Below are positions 1-7,984 of a DNA stretch of 64,000 nt, one piece after another. Below the pieces are notes generated by a model, which had not been told where the DNA came from, did not search any database, and worked only from the letters and a program-made list of their open reading frames with translations. The stretch is from Carnobacterium gallinarum DSM 4847. GTDB taxonomy: Bacteria; Bacillota; Bacilli; Lactobacillales; Carnobacteriaceae. Every line of letters starts with the position of its first letter. Position 1 is the stretch's first letter. Both the position numbers and the translations under genes were made by a program. The stretch is from positions 310,001 to 374,000 of the forward strand of contig NZ_JQLU01000005.1 in assembly GCF_000744375.1 (NCBI RefSeq), in the 5' to 3' direction.

Positions 1-60
1 CTTTGTTCCACCCCAAATTTTTTCTTGTAAAACAGCTTCTAAAAATAACGGTTCGCTCAC
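1..60 (-). CDS. manA: mannose-6-phosphate isomerase, class I (5' end only)
   Basis: Only the first 20 codons lie in the window. The start is a GTG at 60, preceded by a strong GAGGAGG ribosome binding site. The N-terminus reads MSEPLFLEAVLQEKIWGGTK, which matches the opening of Firmicute type I phosphomannose isomerases, where the IWGG segment begins the cupin fold. The enzyme interconverts mannose-6-phosphate and fructose-6-phosphate in the cytoplasm. The call rests on recognising this short conserved start; the zinc ligands lie outside the window. Confidence 0.7.
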   Translation of the reverse strand, partial: MSEPLFLEAVLQEKIWGGTK

Positions 61-140
61 TTCGTTTTCCTCCTCAATCTTATTCCATTCTATTTTACCA
101 TAGATGAAAGCGATTCACCTCAAAATCAACGAATCTTTTC

Positions 141-1184
141 TTAAACTAATTTATCCAATACTTCACTTTCAGCAATATAAGTTTCCATCAAGATATTACG
201 GCGTTTTAAATAATAAGGCGTATCCATTTGTACATGTACCCGATTGGATAAGAAAACAAAACTACGCTTTTTCACTAGATCTAAAATGATAATCGTTCCA
301 GTAAAACCCGTATGCAATAAATAACGATTTGGTACTGCTCCATCTGCAGATCCTAAAAAGGCCCACCCTAATGAACGGTTTAAATCACCTGTTGGCGTCC
401 AATCATGCATAAGCTGCTCAACGGTTGCTTCTTTTAAAATCTGAACACCTTTCCAACTACCACCATTTAACATCATTTGGCTAAAACGAATCACATCTTG
501 TAGGCTAGAAAAAAGTCCAGCACTTCCACAATGTGGATACAAAACTAAGGCTTTTGGATCATGAACCTCTCCACGAATCATGCCTCGAACTGGATGATTT
601 TCAGTTGGCGCACATTGCAATGGATTAGTTGGTTTAAATAGCGTTTCCTTTAATTCTAACGGTCGGCTGATTCGTTCTTCAAAAACCGTTGTTACAGTTT
701 GATTCGTGATTTTTTCAATAATAAAGCCTAATAAAATCATACTCGTATCTGTATAAAGAACTTCTTTTCCAAAATTTTCACCAACGGTCAAATGCATAAA
801 AGCTTCACTTAATTCTTCCGATGATAAGCTATCTCGATTTTCAATATACCCATTTAATGCAGATGTATGAGTTAATAAATGACGAATCGTGACTTGAGGC
901 TGACTAAATTCAGGCAAATATTTGGTTACGCTGTCTTCAATATCTAATGAACCTGCTTCCCATAATTGCAAAATTAACGTAGCCGTCATCATAACCTTAG
1001 TAACTGAAGCTAAATCATAGAGTTCATTTTCTAAAATAGGTTCTTCCTCTGGAAAGATTGCTGCATGCCCTTCACGATAGATACGTATCTCCTGTGGCTC
1101 AATAAAAGCATAACTTGCACCAGGAATCGTTCCTTCCGCAATTAATTCTGCAACCATCGACTGTGTTTTCGGATAGTTTGTCAT
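141..1184 (-). CDS. serine hydrolase, beta-lactamase / penicillin-binding-like family (S12)
   Basis: A 347-residue soluble protein of the class C beta-lactamase / esterase fold. Seen: the SxxK nucleophile motif as SVTK about residue 60, a YxN-like motif as YTD about residue 144, and an HTG triad at about residue 291 in place of KTG. These are the three active-site elements of S12 hydrolases such as EstB-like esterases and D-aminopeptidase-like proteins. There is no signal peptide, so it is probably cytoplasmic. The frame is open to a TTG at 1214, but the ATG at 1184 fits family length better and has an AGTGAAG-like site upstream. The substrate cannot be deduced. It is followed by manA in the same direction with about 80 bases between. 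Confidence 0.82.
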   Translation of the reverse strand: MTNYPKTQSMVAELIAEGTIPGASYAFIEPQEIRIYREGHAAIFPEEEPILENELYDLASVTKVMMTATLILQLWEAGSLDIEDSVTKYLPEFSQPQVTIRHLLTHTSALNGYIENRDSLSSEELSEAFMHLTVGENFGKEVLYTDTSMILLGFIIEKITNQTVTTVFEERISRPLELKETLFKPTNPLQCAPTENHPVRGMIRGEVHDPKALVLYPHCGSAGLFSSLQDVIRFSQMMLNGGSWKGVQILKEATVEQLMHDWTPTGDLNRSLGWAFLGSADGAVPNRYLLHTGFTGTIIILDLVKKRSFVFLSNRVHVQMDTPYYLKRRNILMETYIAESEVLDKLV

Positions 1185-1471
1185 CACTGTACACTTCACT
1201 TTCTTTTTTCTCAACTCTTAGTATAACAAACAAAGCCAATCTACCAAAGAACAAATACAGGTTCTTTAGGTAAGAAATCGGTTATCTTAAATTATCTATT
1301 ATGTAAAAAGTAGCTCAACCATATAGTTAAAGAGTTAGAAATTTTGTATCAACCATTGCTTTTTAAACTAACTTATTTTATTGAAATACACCCTTCATTA
1401 TATAGAAATTAATAACAGAACTCTTAGTAAGTTTCCTGCAAGAATGCTTTTTAATTAATCATCAGTCCAAA

Positions 1472-1500
1472 TAAAAAAAGTTCACAAACTACGCATGTGA
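1472..1500 (-). terminator. weak intrinsic terminator after the regulator operon
   Basis: On the minus strand a 5-bp TCACA/TGTGA stem with a 9-base loop is followed by a run of seven T. It overlaps the stop codon of the 22-codon ORF at 1489-1557. It would end the transcript of the ABC/two-component operon. The short stem makes it only moderately convincing. Confidence 0.45.
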
Positions 1501-1557
1501 TGACTTCAAAAACGTTAACTTTCTTTTAAAAGGTCTACGCAGTGAACTAGTTTTCAT
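1489..1557 (-). CDS. small basic peptide ORF downstream of LytTR regulator (22 aa)
   Basis: ATG at 1557 is preceded by AAAGGA at a normal spacing of about 8 bases. The 22-residue product starts MKTSSLRRPFKRK and ends LKSSHA. It is rich in Lys and Arg, has no cysteine, and lies directly after an AgrA-like regulator gene, where signalling peptides are often encoded. It overlaps the preceding small frame by 11 bases. No AgrB-like processing protease is present nearby, so a classical cyclic autoinducer is unlikely. It could be a peptide signal, a bacteriocin-like peptide or a chance frame with a good ribosome site. Function is unknown. Confidence 0.4.
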   Translation of the reverse strand: MKTSSLRRPFKRKLTFLKSSHA

Positions 1558-1624
1558 TTTGTTTTTCCTTTACAAAAGTCGCCAGTGTATCCACACTAGT
1601 CAACCATTTAGAAAACCTTATCAA
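1547..1624 (-). CDS. possible small ORF directly after the response regulator (25 aa, TTG start)
   Basis: The frame starts at a TTG at 1624, 23 bases after the regulator stop codon. An AAAGGGG sequence lies immediately upstream but closer than optimal. The product begins MIRFSKWLTSVDTLATFV and ends in an acidic, asparagine-rich tail, so it has an amphipathic front and polar end. It overlaps the next small ORF. The position after an AgrA/AgrC-type pair suggests a pheromone-like role, but there is no cysteine and no recognised family. Support is weak. Confidence 0.25.
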   Translation of the reverse strand: MIRFSKWLTSVDTLATFVKEKQNEN

Positions 1625-1647
1625 GCCCCTTTGATAGATTTTTCAGT

Positions 1648-2370
1648 TTATTTGAACAGCCCTTTCAGATAACGCATTGATGCATAACACACTTCCTCAT
1701 TTGTCATAATAATTTCTCGCTCTTTCTTTTTTATTTCTAGAATATTTTCACGATTTACTACATACGAATGATGGCAACGATAAAAATTAGCTCCCAAATT
1801 TTCCAGATCTTTAAGCTTGCCATAAAATTCCACTTGACGATTTTCCAGATGCATAATAATCTTATGCACTTTTGGTGATGACTCAAAAAAAAGAATCTCA
1901 TCATAAGGTACATGAATCACTTTATCCCCAACCTGTGTTTGAAAGAATACCTTCGCTGGATTTTTATCCCTCATTACTCGGTCATAAGCTGTATCCATAC
2001 AAGCAACTATGCGACTTTGAATATCGGTTTGTTGATCCTTCAAAATAAAATCCATGGCCTCGACTTTGTAAACAAAAGTTAAATACGTAAGTTCCGAATG
2101 AGTAGTAATAAACACAATCTTCCCCATCGGGTCGTATTTGCGAATCTCTGCTCCTAGCATAATCCCTGACATCTCATGACCTAAATCAACATCAAGAAAA
2201 TATAAACCACTTTTTTTATTAAGTTGGATTGTTGCCAATAATTCGTCGGGATTGCCAGTTGCTAAACGTAACTCCATATCCAATTCTTCAATCATTAAGT
2301 AACTTTCAACATAATCTGTAAACTGCTTTAATTGAATTGGATCATCCTCACAAATAAAAATATCTAACAC
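1648..2370 (-). CDS. LytTR-family response regulator (AgrA/ComE type)
   Basis: A 240-residue regulator with an N-terminal receiver domain and a C-terminal LytTR DNA-binding domain. The acidic pair is in FICEDD and the phosphoacceptor is Asp60 in YFLDVDL, the same context as Asp59 of AgrA. The LytTR part runs from about residue 140, with the characteristic FYRCHHSYVVN segment. Start is GTG at 2370 with AAGGGGG seven bases upstream. It is the last large gene of a minus-strand operon, 12 bases after the kinase. By family knowledge it receives phosphate from the adjacent HPK10 kinase and binds pairs of direct repeats; the target is probably its own operon or a linked peptide locus (inference). 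Confidence 0.88.
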   Translation of the reverse strand: MLDIFICEDDPIQLKQFTDYVESYLMIEELDMELRLATGNPDELLATIQLNKKSGLYFLDVDLGHEMSGIMLGAEIRKYDPMGKIVFITTHSELTYLTFVYKVEAMDFILKDQQTDIQSRIVACMDTAYDRVMRDKNPAKVFFQTQVGDKVIHVPYDEILFFESSPKVHKIIMHLENRQVEFYGKLKDLENLGANFYRCHHSYVVNRENILEIKKKEREIIMTNEEVCYASMRYLKGLFK

Positions 2371-2382
2371 ACAATTTCCCCC

Positions 2383-3672
2383 TTAGTTTAAAATCTCAAT
2401 CTCTTGAATAAATAACTCATTTTCAATTCGTGTATCCAAGGTCACAAAAGAAAATCGATCAATCTCTTCTTGCAAATTACTTAAGCCTAATCCACGCCCA
2501 GCACCTTTTATGGAAAAATCTCGTTTAATAAGCTGATGAATTTTTGGCGTATCTGTTCGACAAGAATTCATCACTACAATAACTAAGCTCGTGGATCGTT
2601 TAATAAATCCAACTTTAATAGAAGCTTGATTCATTTCCATCGTTTCTTCAATTGCATTATCCAATAAGATACCTAAACAACGACAAAGAGACAGTGAATT
2701 CATTCTTACTTGATCAATTTTTTCTGTTGCTTCAAAATCAGTATCAATTCCTAATTCTTGTGCTTGAATCATTTTTGAAGCCACAATTCCTTTTATTTCA
2801 GGTAATTCCAGCTGACTCAATCCAGCTAATTTAAAATTATTCATTTCAATATCTTGACTAACTACCATAACTTTTTCTTGAAAATAGCATTCTAAACCTA
2901 TTAAATCTTTTTCTTGAATATACCCGGACATGCTTGCTAAGATATTAATATAATCGTGCCGGAATTTCCGCATATCTAAGTAGACTTTCTCTAAATTCTT
3001 GGCATAATCTTTTAACTGTTGTAATTCCTCATGTTCTTGTTGTTTCTTTTGTTTTCTAGCTAACCTAGCAAAATAAACAGCCGTAACCCCCCCACTAATT
3101 AAAGTAAGAAATAGCAAATTCAAAAATAAATTTTCGGAACCATCCACGTAATAACTTAAAAAAAAGAAAATACTTATTAATACAAATCCCTCCAAAGAAA
3201 TAAGCTTCATTTTCTGTTTTAACTCAATGGTAAAGACAATCCCCCTCGTCAATCGCTTGATTACATTCTTTAACATAAAACTCAAAATTACTATGAACAA
3301 AGACTCAAGCCCTAAAGAAAAAACTTTGACTTCCCAACTATCTATTTCCTCTAATGAATATCCTAAAATTGTTCTTAAAACTGCCATACATAAAATGGCT
3401 CCAATACTATGAATAATAAAGCAAGAGAAACTCAATAATATTGATTTTAAAGCATATTTAAATTGGATGTAATTGAATAAAAAAATCAGAAAATAAACAA
3501 TGATAAGTGCATACGGAAAATAAATCACGCTAATGACAACTATTGGTAAAATAACAACAACCAGATAAGTAATCCAAACTTTCCAATCAAACTCAATTGA
3601 ATTTATAATTAGAATTATTAAGGTTACGGTTAAAATTAAATAACCGGATTTAAGAATAGCCTCAATCAACAA
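2383..3672 (-). CDS. GHKL sensor histidine kinase, AgrC/ComD-like (HPK10)
   Basis: About 429 residues. The first 200 are very hydrophobic with six or so membrane spans, followed by a cytoplasmic coiled linker and the kinase core. The phospho-accepting His lies in FRHDYIN (about residue 239), the N box is LLDNAIEE (about 338), and the G box is GAGRGLGLSN (about 392). A longer ATG frame opens at 3708 but has no ribosome site; an AAGGAGG inside those first codons sits 8 bases before a TTG at 3672, which I take as the start. AgrC/ComD kinases sense extracellular peptides through the membrane domain. The ABC transporter genes upstream suggest the cue may be a peptide or antimicrobial. Confidence 0.85.
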   Translation of the reverse strand: MLIEAILKSGYLILTVTLIILIINSIEFDWKVWITYLVVVILPIVVISVIYFPYALIIVYFLIFLFNYIQFKYALKSILLSFSCFIIHSIGAILCMAVLRTILGYSLEEIDSWEVKVFSLGLESLFIVILSFMLKNVIKRLTRGIVFTIELKQKMKLISLEGFVLISIFFFLSYYVDGSENLFLNLLFLTLISGGVTAVYFARLARKQKKQQEHEELQQLKDYAKNLEKVYLDMRKFRHDYINILASMSGYIQEKDLIGLECYFQEKVMVVSQDIEMNNFKLAGLSQLELPEIKGIVASKMIQAQELGIDTDFEATEKIDQVRMNSLSLCRCLGILLDNAIEETMEMNQASIKVGFIKRSTSLVIVVMNSCRTDTPKIHQLIKRDFSIKGAGRGLGLSNLQEEIDRFSFVTLDTRIENELFIQEIEILN

Positions 3673-3746
3673 CAGTCCTACCTCCTTATGTTTTACTTTG
3701 CCTTTCATTCACTATACCATATTCTTCAGTTGAAATAGACACCATC

Positions 3747-4469
3747 CTAAACTAAATCTTTTTTATTAATTTTCAAAATAGATAGTCCCAAAAATAAAAT
3801 AACACCTCCAACAATTCCGATATAAGCTTCATTTGTTATTGGACGGTACAAAGCCTCGCTCATTGTATAAAAAGGAATATACTCAACAATTTTTTCAATT
3901 AACGTTAGTTTCATGGCAACTAAGCCGATAAAATTAGGCAGTACCTTAAAAGCAACAAAGGTTAAAATAAAACTAGCAACTGGTCCTAATGTTAGAATAG
4001 ACATTAAAATTCCAAAACTACCAATTAAAATCGCAATCATCACATACGTAGCAATATTTATCATAAAGGGAAGCAATGCATCTAAAAAATTACTTTCCTT
4101 TAATAAAAATACTTGGAAAATCAGACCAACAATGGAACTAACTAAACCTAACATACCGCCTAGTAATCCCATACAAAATAACTTAGCTAACACGACTTTC
4201 GTTCTGGAAATACCTTTTGTAAAAATAGTCGTTGACGTTTTGTATTGAAACTCAGAGCCTAAAACACGTGCACCATAAAAAATTAAAATCAACTCACCAA
4301 TCATCGCAAAAAAACCAAAAACATTCACTAATCCAAAATACTCTGTCGTCACTGCCATCCACCCCATTGCACAGCTTGCCAGTATAGCGCACAAAATACC
4401 AATATATAAGCCAACTTCTAATGTAATTTTCTTAAATTCTAAAACACTTAATTTTGTTGCACGAATCAT
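3747..4469 (-). CDS. ABC-2 type transporter permease
   Basis: A 240-residue integral membrane protein with about six hydrophobic segments, typical of ABC-2 permeases partnered with BcrA/LanF-like ATPases. Its ATG lies one base after the stop of the ATPase gene, and its ribosome site (AGGAGG) is inside the last ATPase codons, so the two are translationally coupled. The pair probably exports or expels a peptide or lipid-active compound, as in bacteriocin immunity transporters; this is inferred from the linked AgrC/AgrA-type system. No substrate is visible in the sequence. Confidence 0.8.
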   Translation of the reverse strand: MIRATKLSVLEFKKITLEVGLYIGILCAILASCAMGWMAVTTEYFGLVNVFGFFAMIGELILIFYGARVLGSEFQYKTSTTIFTKGISRTKVVLAKLFCMGLLGGMLGLVSSIVGLIFQVFLLKESNFLDALLPFMINIATYVMIAILIGSFGILMSILTLGPVASFILTFVAFKVLPNFIGLVAMKLTLIEKIVEYIPFYTMSEALYRPITNEAYIGIVGGVILFLGLSILKINKKDLV

Positions 4470-4470
4470 T

Positions 4471-5370
4471 TTATTTTCCTCCTGTTAAATCTAAGAATTT
4501 TTCTTCAAGGGTTTGATTTTTTTCACAAATATTCGTAAATGCTAACTCGCTAGCTGCTAGCTTTCTAATAAATGCAGAATAGTCACTTTTATCGACTTTA
4601 ATTGTAATTGATTTTGAATCTGTTTGGATGACCTTAATCTTTTCTGTTTCTAAAAAGGCCAAACATTCCGAAATTTGAATCGTTGCAATTAAATAAAAGC
4701 TGCTATTTTGTTGATTTCGTTCAGCCATATCAATAGATTCTACTAGTCGTCCATTCTGTAAAATCACAACACGATCACAAATTTTTTCAATTTCTGACAA
4801 AATATGACTAGAAATTAAAATTGGAATTTGCTTTTCTTTAGAAATACGCACTAAGTATTCTCTAATTTCTTTCACACCTTGTGGATCCAGACCATTTGTC
4901 GGTTCATCTAAAATTAAGATATCTGGGTTGCCTAACAAGGATTGAATAATTCCTAAACGTTGACGCATTCCTAGCGAATAGCTTTTTACTTTTTTATTCA
5001 TCGCATCACTTAAACCTAGTAGATTAATCATTTCTTGCACTTTCCATTTATTTACACCTCCTGCTAAGGCTGCAAAAAAATCAATGTTTTGTTGTCCGGT
5101 CATATGTGGATAAAAACTAGGTGTTTCAATGACACACCCAATTTTCAGTTTTTCACTTAAACTTGAAAATTGAATAGCTCCTTGATAATTCTTAGTTAAC
5201 CCAACAATAATGCGCATTAAAGTTGTTTTTCCAGCCCCATTTGGTCCTAACAGTCCACTAATTTCTCCTTGCCTCAGGTCAAAACTAACTCTATCTAAAG
5301 CTAACCTATCTTGATATCTTTTACTTACTTCGCTAATTTCCATTACAACTTGTTTTTCCAACTGAAACAC
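4471..5370 (-). CDS. ABC transporter ATP-binding protein (BcrA-like)
   Basis: A 299-residue ATPase with all motifs: Walker A GPNGAGKTT, signature YSLGMRQRL, Walker B ILILDEPTNGLD, and H-loop SSH. The closing 80 residues are the variable extension common in antibiotic/lantibiotic-immunity ATPases. Start taken as GTG 5370; an in-frame ATG at 5343 (MEISEVS) is a reasonable alternative. The first 134 bases of the gene plus its upstream region are repeated almost exactly at 11547-11714, about 6.3 kb away, on the other side of the IS element and LXG cassette. This is the first gene of the operon that continues with permease, kinase and regulator. Confidence 0.87.
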   Translation of the reverse strand: MFQLEKQVVMEISEVSKRYQDRLALDRVSFDLRQGEISGLLGPNGAGKTTLMRIIVGLTKNYQGAIQFSSLSEKLKIGCVIETPSFYPHMTGQQNIDFFAALAGGVNKWKVQEMINLLGLSDAMNKKVKSYSLGMRQRLGIIQSLLGNPDILILDEPTNGLDPQGVKEIREYLVRISKEKQIPILISSHILSEIEKICDRVVILQNGRLVESIDMAERNQQNSSFYLIATIQISECLAFLETEKIKVIQTDSKSITIKVDKSDYSAFIRKLAASELAFTNICEKNQTLEEKFLDLTGGK

Positions 5371-5404
5371 CCCACTGATTTATTTACTTGATAAACTTAG
5401 TATA
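5237..5404. repeat. direct repeat copy A (168 bp, ABC ATPase 5' end)
   Basis: This stretch covers the beginning of the ABC ATPase gene and its upstream region. It matches 11547-11714 in the same orientation with one difference that I can see (C at 5289, T at 11599). The copy here is attached to the complete gene. The two copies bracket the IS3 element and LXG cassette 1. Confidence 0.93.
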
Positions 5405-5554
5405 ACCTCACTATTCATCAAAATTCCTAATTGATCTTGCAAGCGAATTTCAATCTCATACTTGCATAATAATAACTAAAAAAAGACACTTGCGATATGT
5501 AGTGACCCCCAAAAGTTAGACTTTTTTACAGAGTAGATTTTCTACTCTGTTTTT

Positions 5555-6358
5555 TTACGCAGTTAAACTCATTTTCTTTCTAAATTGAACTGGGCTTAGC
5601 CAGTCTAATTTTTCTTTTATTCGAGAATGATTATAGTACTCTATATAGTGTTCAATCGCTTGTTTTAATTCTTGGTAGCTTTTGTAGATAACGCCATGGT
5701 AAAGTTCTTGTTTGAGAATACTAAAGAAATTCTCCATAGGAGAATTATCTAAGCAGTTTCCCTTACGAGACATACTTTGAAAAATATGATGCTTTTTTAA
5801 TTCATGGCTATAGGCTTTCATTTGGTATCCCCATCCTTGGTCGGAATGGAACGTTCGGCGATAGAGGCAATCATTCGTTTTCACAATAGCTCCATTTAAT
5901 GCATCCATAATCGCTTTTGCTGTAGGTTTCTCTGAAATTGAGTAAGAGACAATCTCGCTATTATACATATCCATGAACGGGTTTAGATAGAGTTTCTTAA
6001 TACGCAAACTACCCGAGTGATCTTTTTCATAATACTTAAATTCTGTTGTATCTGTTGTCATTTTTTGATGAACAATACTTGTATAAAAATGACGATGAAT
6101 CCGATTTTTTGCCACTCTCCCAACAGTTCCTTTATAGGAATTGTATTTCCGTGATTTCCGTGTGAATGAGCGTACCAAGATTCCTAATTTTTTCATTAAA
6201 CGTTGCACTTTCTTTTTATTCACAAGGATACCACGGTTTCTAAGTTCTTGATTCATCCGACGATAGCCATAATCCTTATGTTCGTGATGAATTTTTTCCA
6301 TTTCTTGTTCAATTGGTTTATCTGGATTTTCACGGTTAAAGCGTTTTTGCCAATACAT
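5555..6358 (-). CDS. IS3-family transposase OrfB (DDE integrase domain)
   Basis: This is the catalytic part of the transposase, counted from an internal ATG at 6358. The rve-type core shows Asp103 (TTDTTEF), Asp173 (FHSDQGW) and Glu209 (SPMENFF); the last two are 35 residues apart as in IS3 elements. An HTH_21 region (HKDYGYRRMNQELRNRG) lies near residue 30. The frame is open upstream of the ATG and encodes the usual OrfB N-terminus (IIHSLRGKFRLIDILE then PRSTYMYW). The natural product is therefore probably an OrfAB fusion made by -1 slippage within the OrfA/OrfB overlap, near the run of five A at about 6445. Confidence 0.9.
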   Translation of the reverse strand: MYWQKRFNRENPDKPIEQEMEKIHHEHKDYGYRRMNQELRNRGILVNKKKVQRLMKKLGILVRSFTRKSRKYNSYKGTVGRVAKNRIHRHFYTSIVHQKMTTDTTEFKYYEKDHSGSLRIKKLYLNPFMDMYNSEIVSYSISEKPTAKAIMDALNGAIVKTNDCLYRRTFHSDQGWGYQMKAYSHELKKHHIFQSMSRKGNCLDNSPMENFFSILKQELYHGVIYKSYQELKQAIEHYIEYYNHSRIKEKLDWLSPVQFRKKMSLTA

Positions 6359-6399
6359 ATAGGTTGACCTAGGAAACCCTAGGGTTTCAAGAATGTCGA

Positions 6400-6960
6400 T
6401 TAATCTGAATTTCCCTCGGAGGCTATGAATGATTCGTGCTTGTTTTTCTGTTGCTGTTCCATCAAACGCAACCTCCTTAATTCTTTTAAATAGGCAAGTT
6501 CAATTTTTAACTGTAGATTTTCTTTCTCTAGCGCTTCTAAATAGGTTAACTCTTTTTTTGAAGAATCAATAGCTGGTAATTTATTCTTTTTTTTAGGCAT
6601 TTTAGATGGACGTCCTTTCGGTTGTGAGAGCCCATCTACTCCATTTTCTTGGTAAGCTTTACGCCAATTGGCAATCATAGAAAAATTGGTCATTCCAAAC
6701 TGATTGGCAACTTCTCGATAGGACATCTCTGTTGTTAGATATAACTCTATCGCATCTAACTTGAATTGAACAGAATAAGTTTTATTTTGGCGACTACGAA
6801 GTAGACCTTCCTCACCAAATTCTTTGTACGTATTTATCCAAATTTGTACTTGAGAGATTCCTTTAATGCCATATTTTTTAGCTAAATACTTCATTCCACC
6901 TTCTCCATTTAAATAGTTTTGTACAACGTTCATCTTAAATTCTGTGCTATATTTTGCCAT
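6400..6960 (-). CDS. IS3-family transposase OrfA (helix-turn-helix subunit)
   Basis: An 186-residue protein starting at ATG 6960 (MAKYSTEFKMN). It has two helix-turn-helix modules of the HTH_28/IS150 kind at about residues 5-55 and 60-105, then a Lys-rich linker and a C-terminal coiled coil (about 130-170) that mediates multimerisation in this family. A longer frame exists upstream but runs into the terminal repeat. The GGGGG that could act as ribosome site lies in the stem of the end hairpin, so transcription entering from outside would mask it, while a transcript starting inside would not. Confidence 0.88.
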   Translation of the reverse strand: MAKYSTEFKMNVVQNYLNGEGGMKYLAKKYGIKGISQVQIWINTYKEFGEEGLLRSRQNKTYSVQFKLDAIELYLTTEMSYREVANQFGMTNFSMIANWRKAYQENGVDGLSQPKGRPSKMPKKKNKLPAIDSSKKELTYLEALEKENLQLKIELAYLKELRRLRLMEQQQKNKHESFIASEGNSD

Positions 6961-7016
6961 ACAAAAAGACCCCCAAAAGTTAGATTTTTTAGGTCTAACT
7001 TTTGGGGGGCGGTACA

Positions 7017-7037
7017 ATATCGCAAGTGTCTTTTTTT
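7017..7037 (-). terminator. right half of palindromic terminator split by the IS element
   Basis: Removing the IS and one ATA copy joins 5479-5497 to 7020-7037. The result is a perfect palindrome: seven A, then GACACTTGCGAT and its complement ATCGCAAGTGTC, then seven T. It would stop transcription of the LXG operon that ends at 7047. With the IS present the two halves are 1.5 kb apart. A degenerate relative lies at about 11785-11818. Confidence 0.75.
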
Positions 7038-7046
7038 AAACTTATT

Positions 7047-7538
7047 TTAAAAATCAAACCTCATGGTATTCAGTGATTCATTTCTTAACACTTTATAATA
7101 ACCAAGATAAAGATCAATGTATTTCCCCCCATTTTTAGGGAATATATGATAAAAAGGGGTTGCTACATTCAAATTATTTTCTTCTAAGGTAGCTAATAGT
7201 TCTGCATAAGATTGCTCCGTTACTCTATCAAAATCGCCAACAATTATTGTTTTTAATAATTGTTTAATTTCAAAATATGAGGCAAACTGATACCCATCTG
7301 CTTTGAAGGTATTTTCAATAATTGGAAAAAACATCTCAATGTCTACTATTTCATCCATTGGAACGTTATTAAGGCTATAAAAATAGGGTCCTTTCACATT
7401 ATAACCTTCGTCAGCAATACCAGAGACAAAATTTTCATAATTCTTTTCCATTTCAGAATAATGAAATTTACCTCTCTTACTCACAACATTTTGAAAGCCG
7501 ATTTTTTCTGCTGTAAATACTGTTGGTAACAATTTCAT
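7047..7538 (-). CDS. LXG-locus accessory protein, DUF5085-like (paralogue 2)
   Basis: A 163-residue soluble protein without signal peptide or membrane segment. Its N-terminus (FTAEKIGFQNVVSKRGKF) resembles the neighbour's (FSLNNVIGFSATL), and both end with a strand-rich section containing YHxFPKNGG or similar and IDLY. The two genes are therefore probably paralogues; they resemble the DUF5085 proteins found near LXG toxins, but this family name is from memory. It overlaps the preceding gene by 4 bases (ATGA) and is the last gene of the cassette. It could be an extra immunity or chaperone-type protein. Confidence 0.6.
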   Translation of the reverse strand: MKLLPTVFTAEKIGFQNVVSKRGKFHYSEMEKNYENFVSGIADEGYNVKGPYFYSLNNVPMDEIVDIEMFFPIIENTFKADGYQFASYFEIKQLLKTIIVGDFDRVTEQSYAELLATLEENNLNVATPFYHIFPKNGGKYIDLYLGYYKVLRNESLNTMRFDF

Positions 7539-7984
7539 AGTTTGTCTACCTCACAATATAAGTCAATAACGATATCGCCATCTAAATCCAGCAGAACATG
7601 ATAAATTGTTAATAAAATACCCTTATCATCTTCAATTTTTTTCTTAATTTCGTTATAAGGTATGACTTCTTCTTGGTCATAATGACGATAAAAATAATCT
7701 GTAGTAAAGTCCAATCTTTCTTTATAAAAGAATTGTGACCTATTTTCTCCAACAATATTTATTTTATTGCCAACGGCAGATAAAATAGTTGTGTCATTTG
7801 ATTCTTCAAATGGATTATAGTCAAAAATAATAGGTGTATCTGCATAATACCCATTCTGGATTAATACTTCTTTGAACTTTGTACTCATTTCAGACACTTG
7901 GTCAAAGATGTCATTTTTAGAGTTAAGCGTTGCACTAAATCCAATGACATTGTTTAGGCTAAATTGTCTTGTTTTTAATTTCAT
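7535..7984 (-). CDS. LXG-locus accessory protein, DUF5085-like (paralogue 1)
   Basis: A 149-residue soluble protein, alpha/beta in appearance, with a conserved-looking ending (ILLTIYHVLLDLDGDIVIDLYCEV). It overlaps the membrane-protein gene upstream and its paralogue downstream, each by an ATGA, so translation is coupled. The AraC effector-binding/GyrI-like fold is a possibility because of the NNVIGFSATL opening, but no catalytic residue can be named. Its role is likely tied to the toxin cassette; whether it is immunity, adaptor or something else is not visible. Confidence 0.6.
   Translation of the reverse strand: MKLKTRQFSLNNVIGFSATLNSKNDIFDQVSEMSTKFKEVLIQNGYYADTPIIFDYNPFEESNDTTILSAVGNKINIVGENRSQFFYKERLDFTTDYFYRHYDQEEVIPYNEIKKKIEDDKGILLTIYHVLLDLDGDIVIDLYCEVDKL

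Larger units (their letters stand above)
5498..7016 (-). mobile_element. complete IS3-family (IS150-group) insertion sequence, 1519 bp
   Basis: The 24-bp ends (5498-5521 and 6993-7016) are imperfect inverted repeats matching at 21 positions and starting TGTA. A 3-bp target duplication ATA flanks them (5495-5497 and 7017-7019). Inside are overlapping orfA and orfB in the arrangement expected for a -1 frameshift transposase. All three catalytic acidic residues are present, so it looks intact. It is inserted in the centre of a perfect palindrome that forms a terminator. Just inside the right end, a copy of the terminal sequence in the opposite sense (6971-6985) forms a 15-bp hairpin with the right inverted repeat, upstream of orfA. 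Confidence 0.93.

Noticed and set aside
104..289. 61-codon plus-strand frame near the left edge
   Set aside because: It is antisense to the end of the serine hydrolase gene and has no ribosome site.
1489..1624. Classical AgrD-type cyclic autoinducer gene
   Set aside because: Neither small frame contains the required Cys (or Ser/Cys thiolactone context), and no AgrB-like protease is nearby. Only a generic peptide ORF is proposed.
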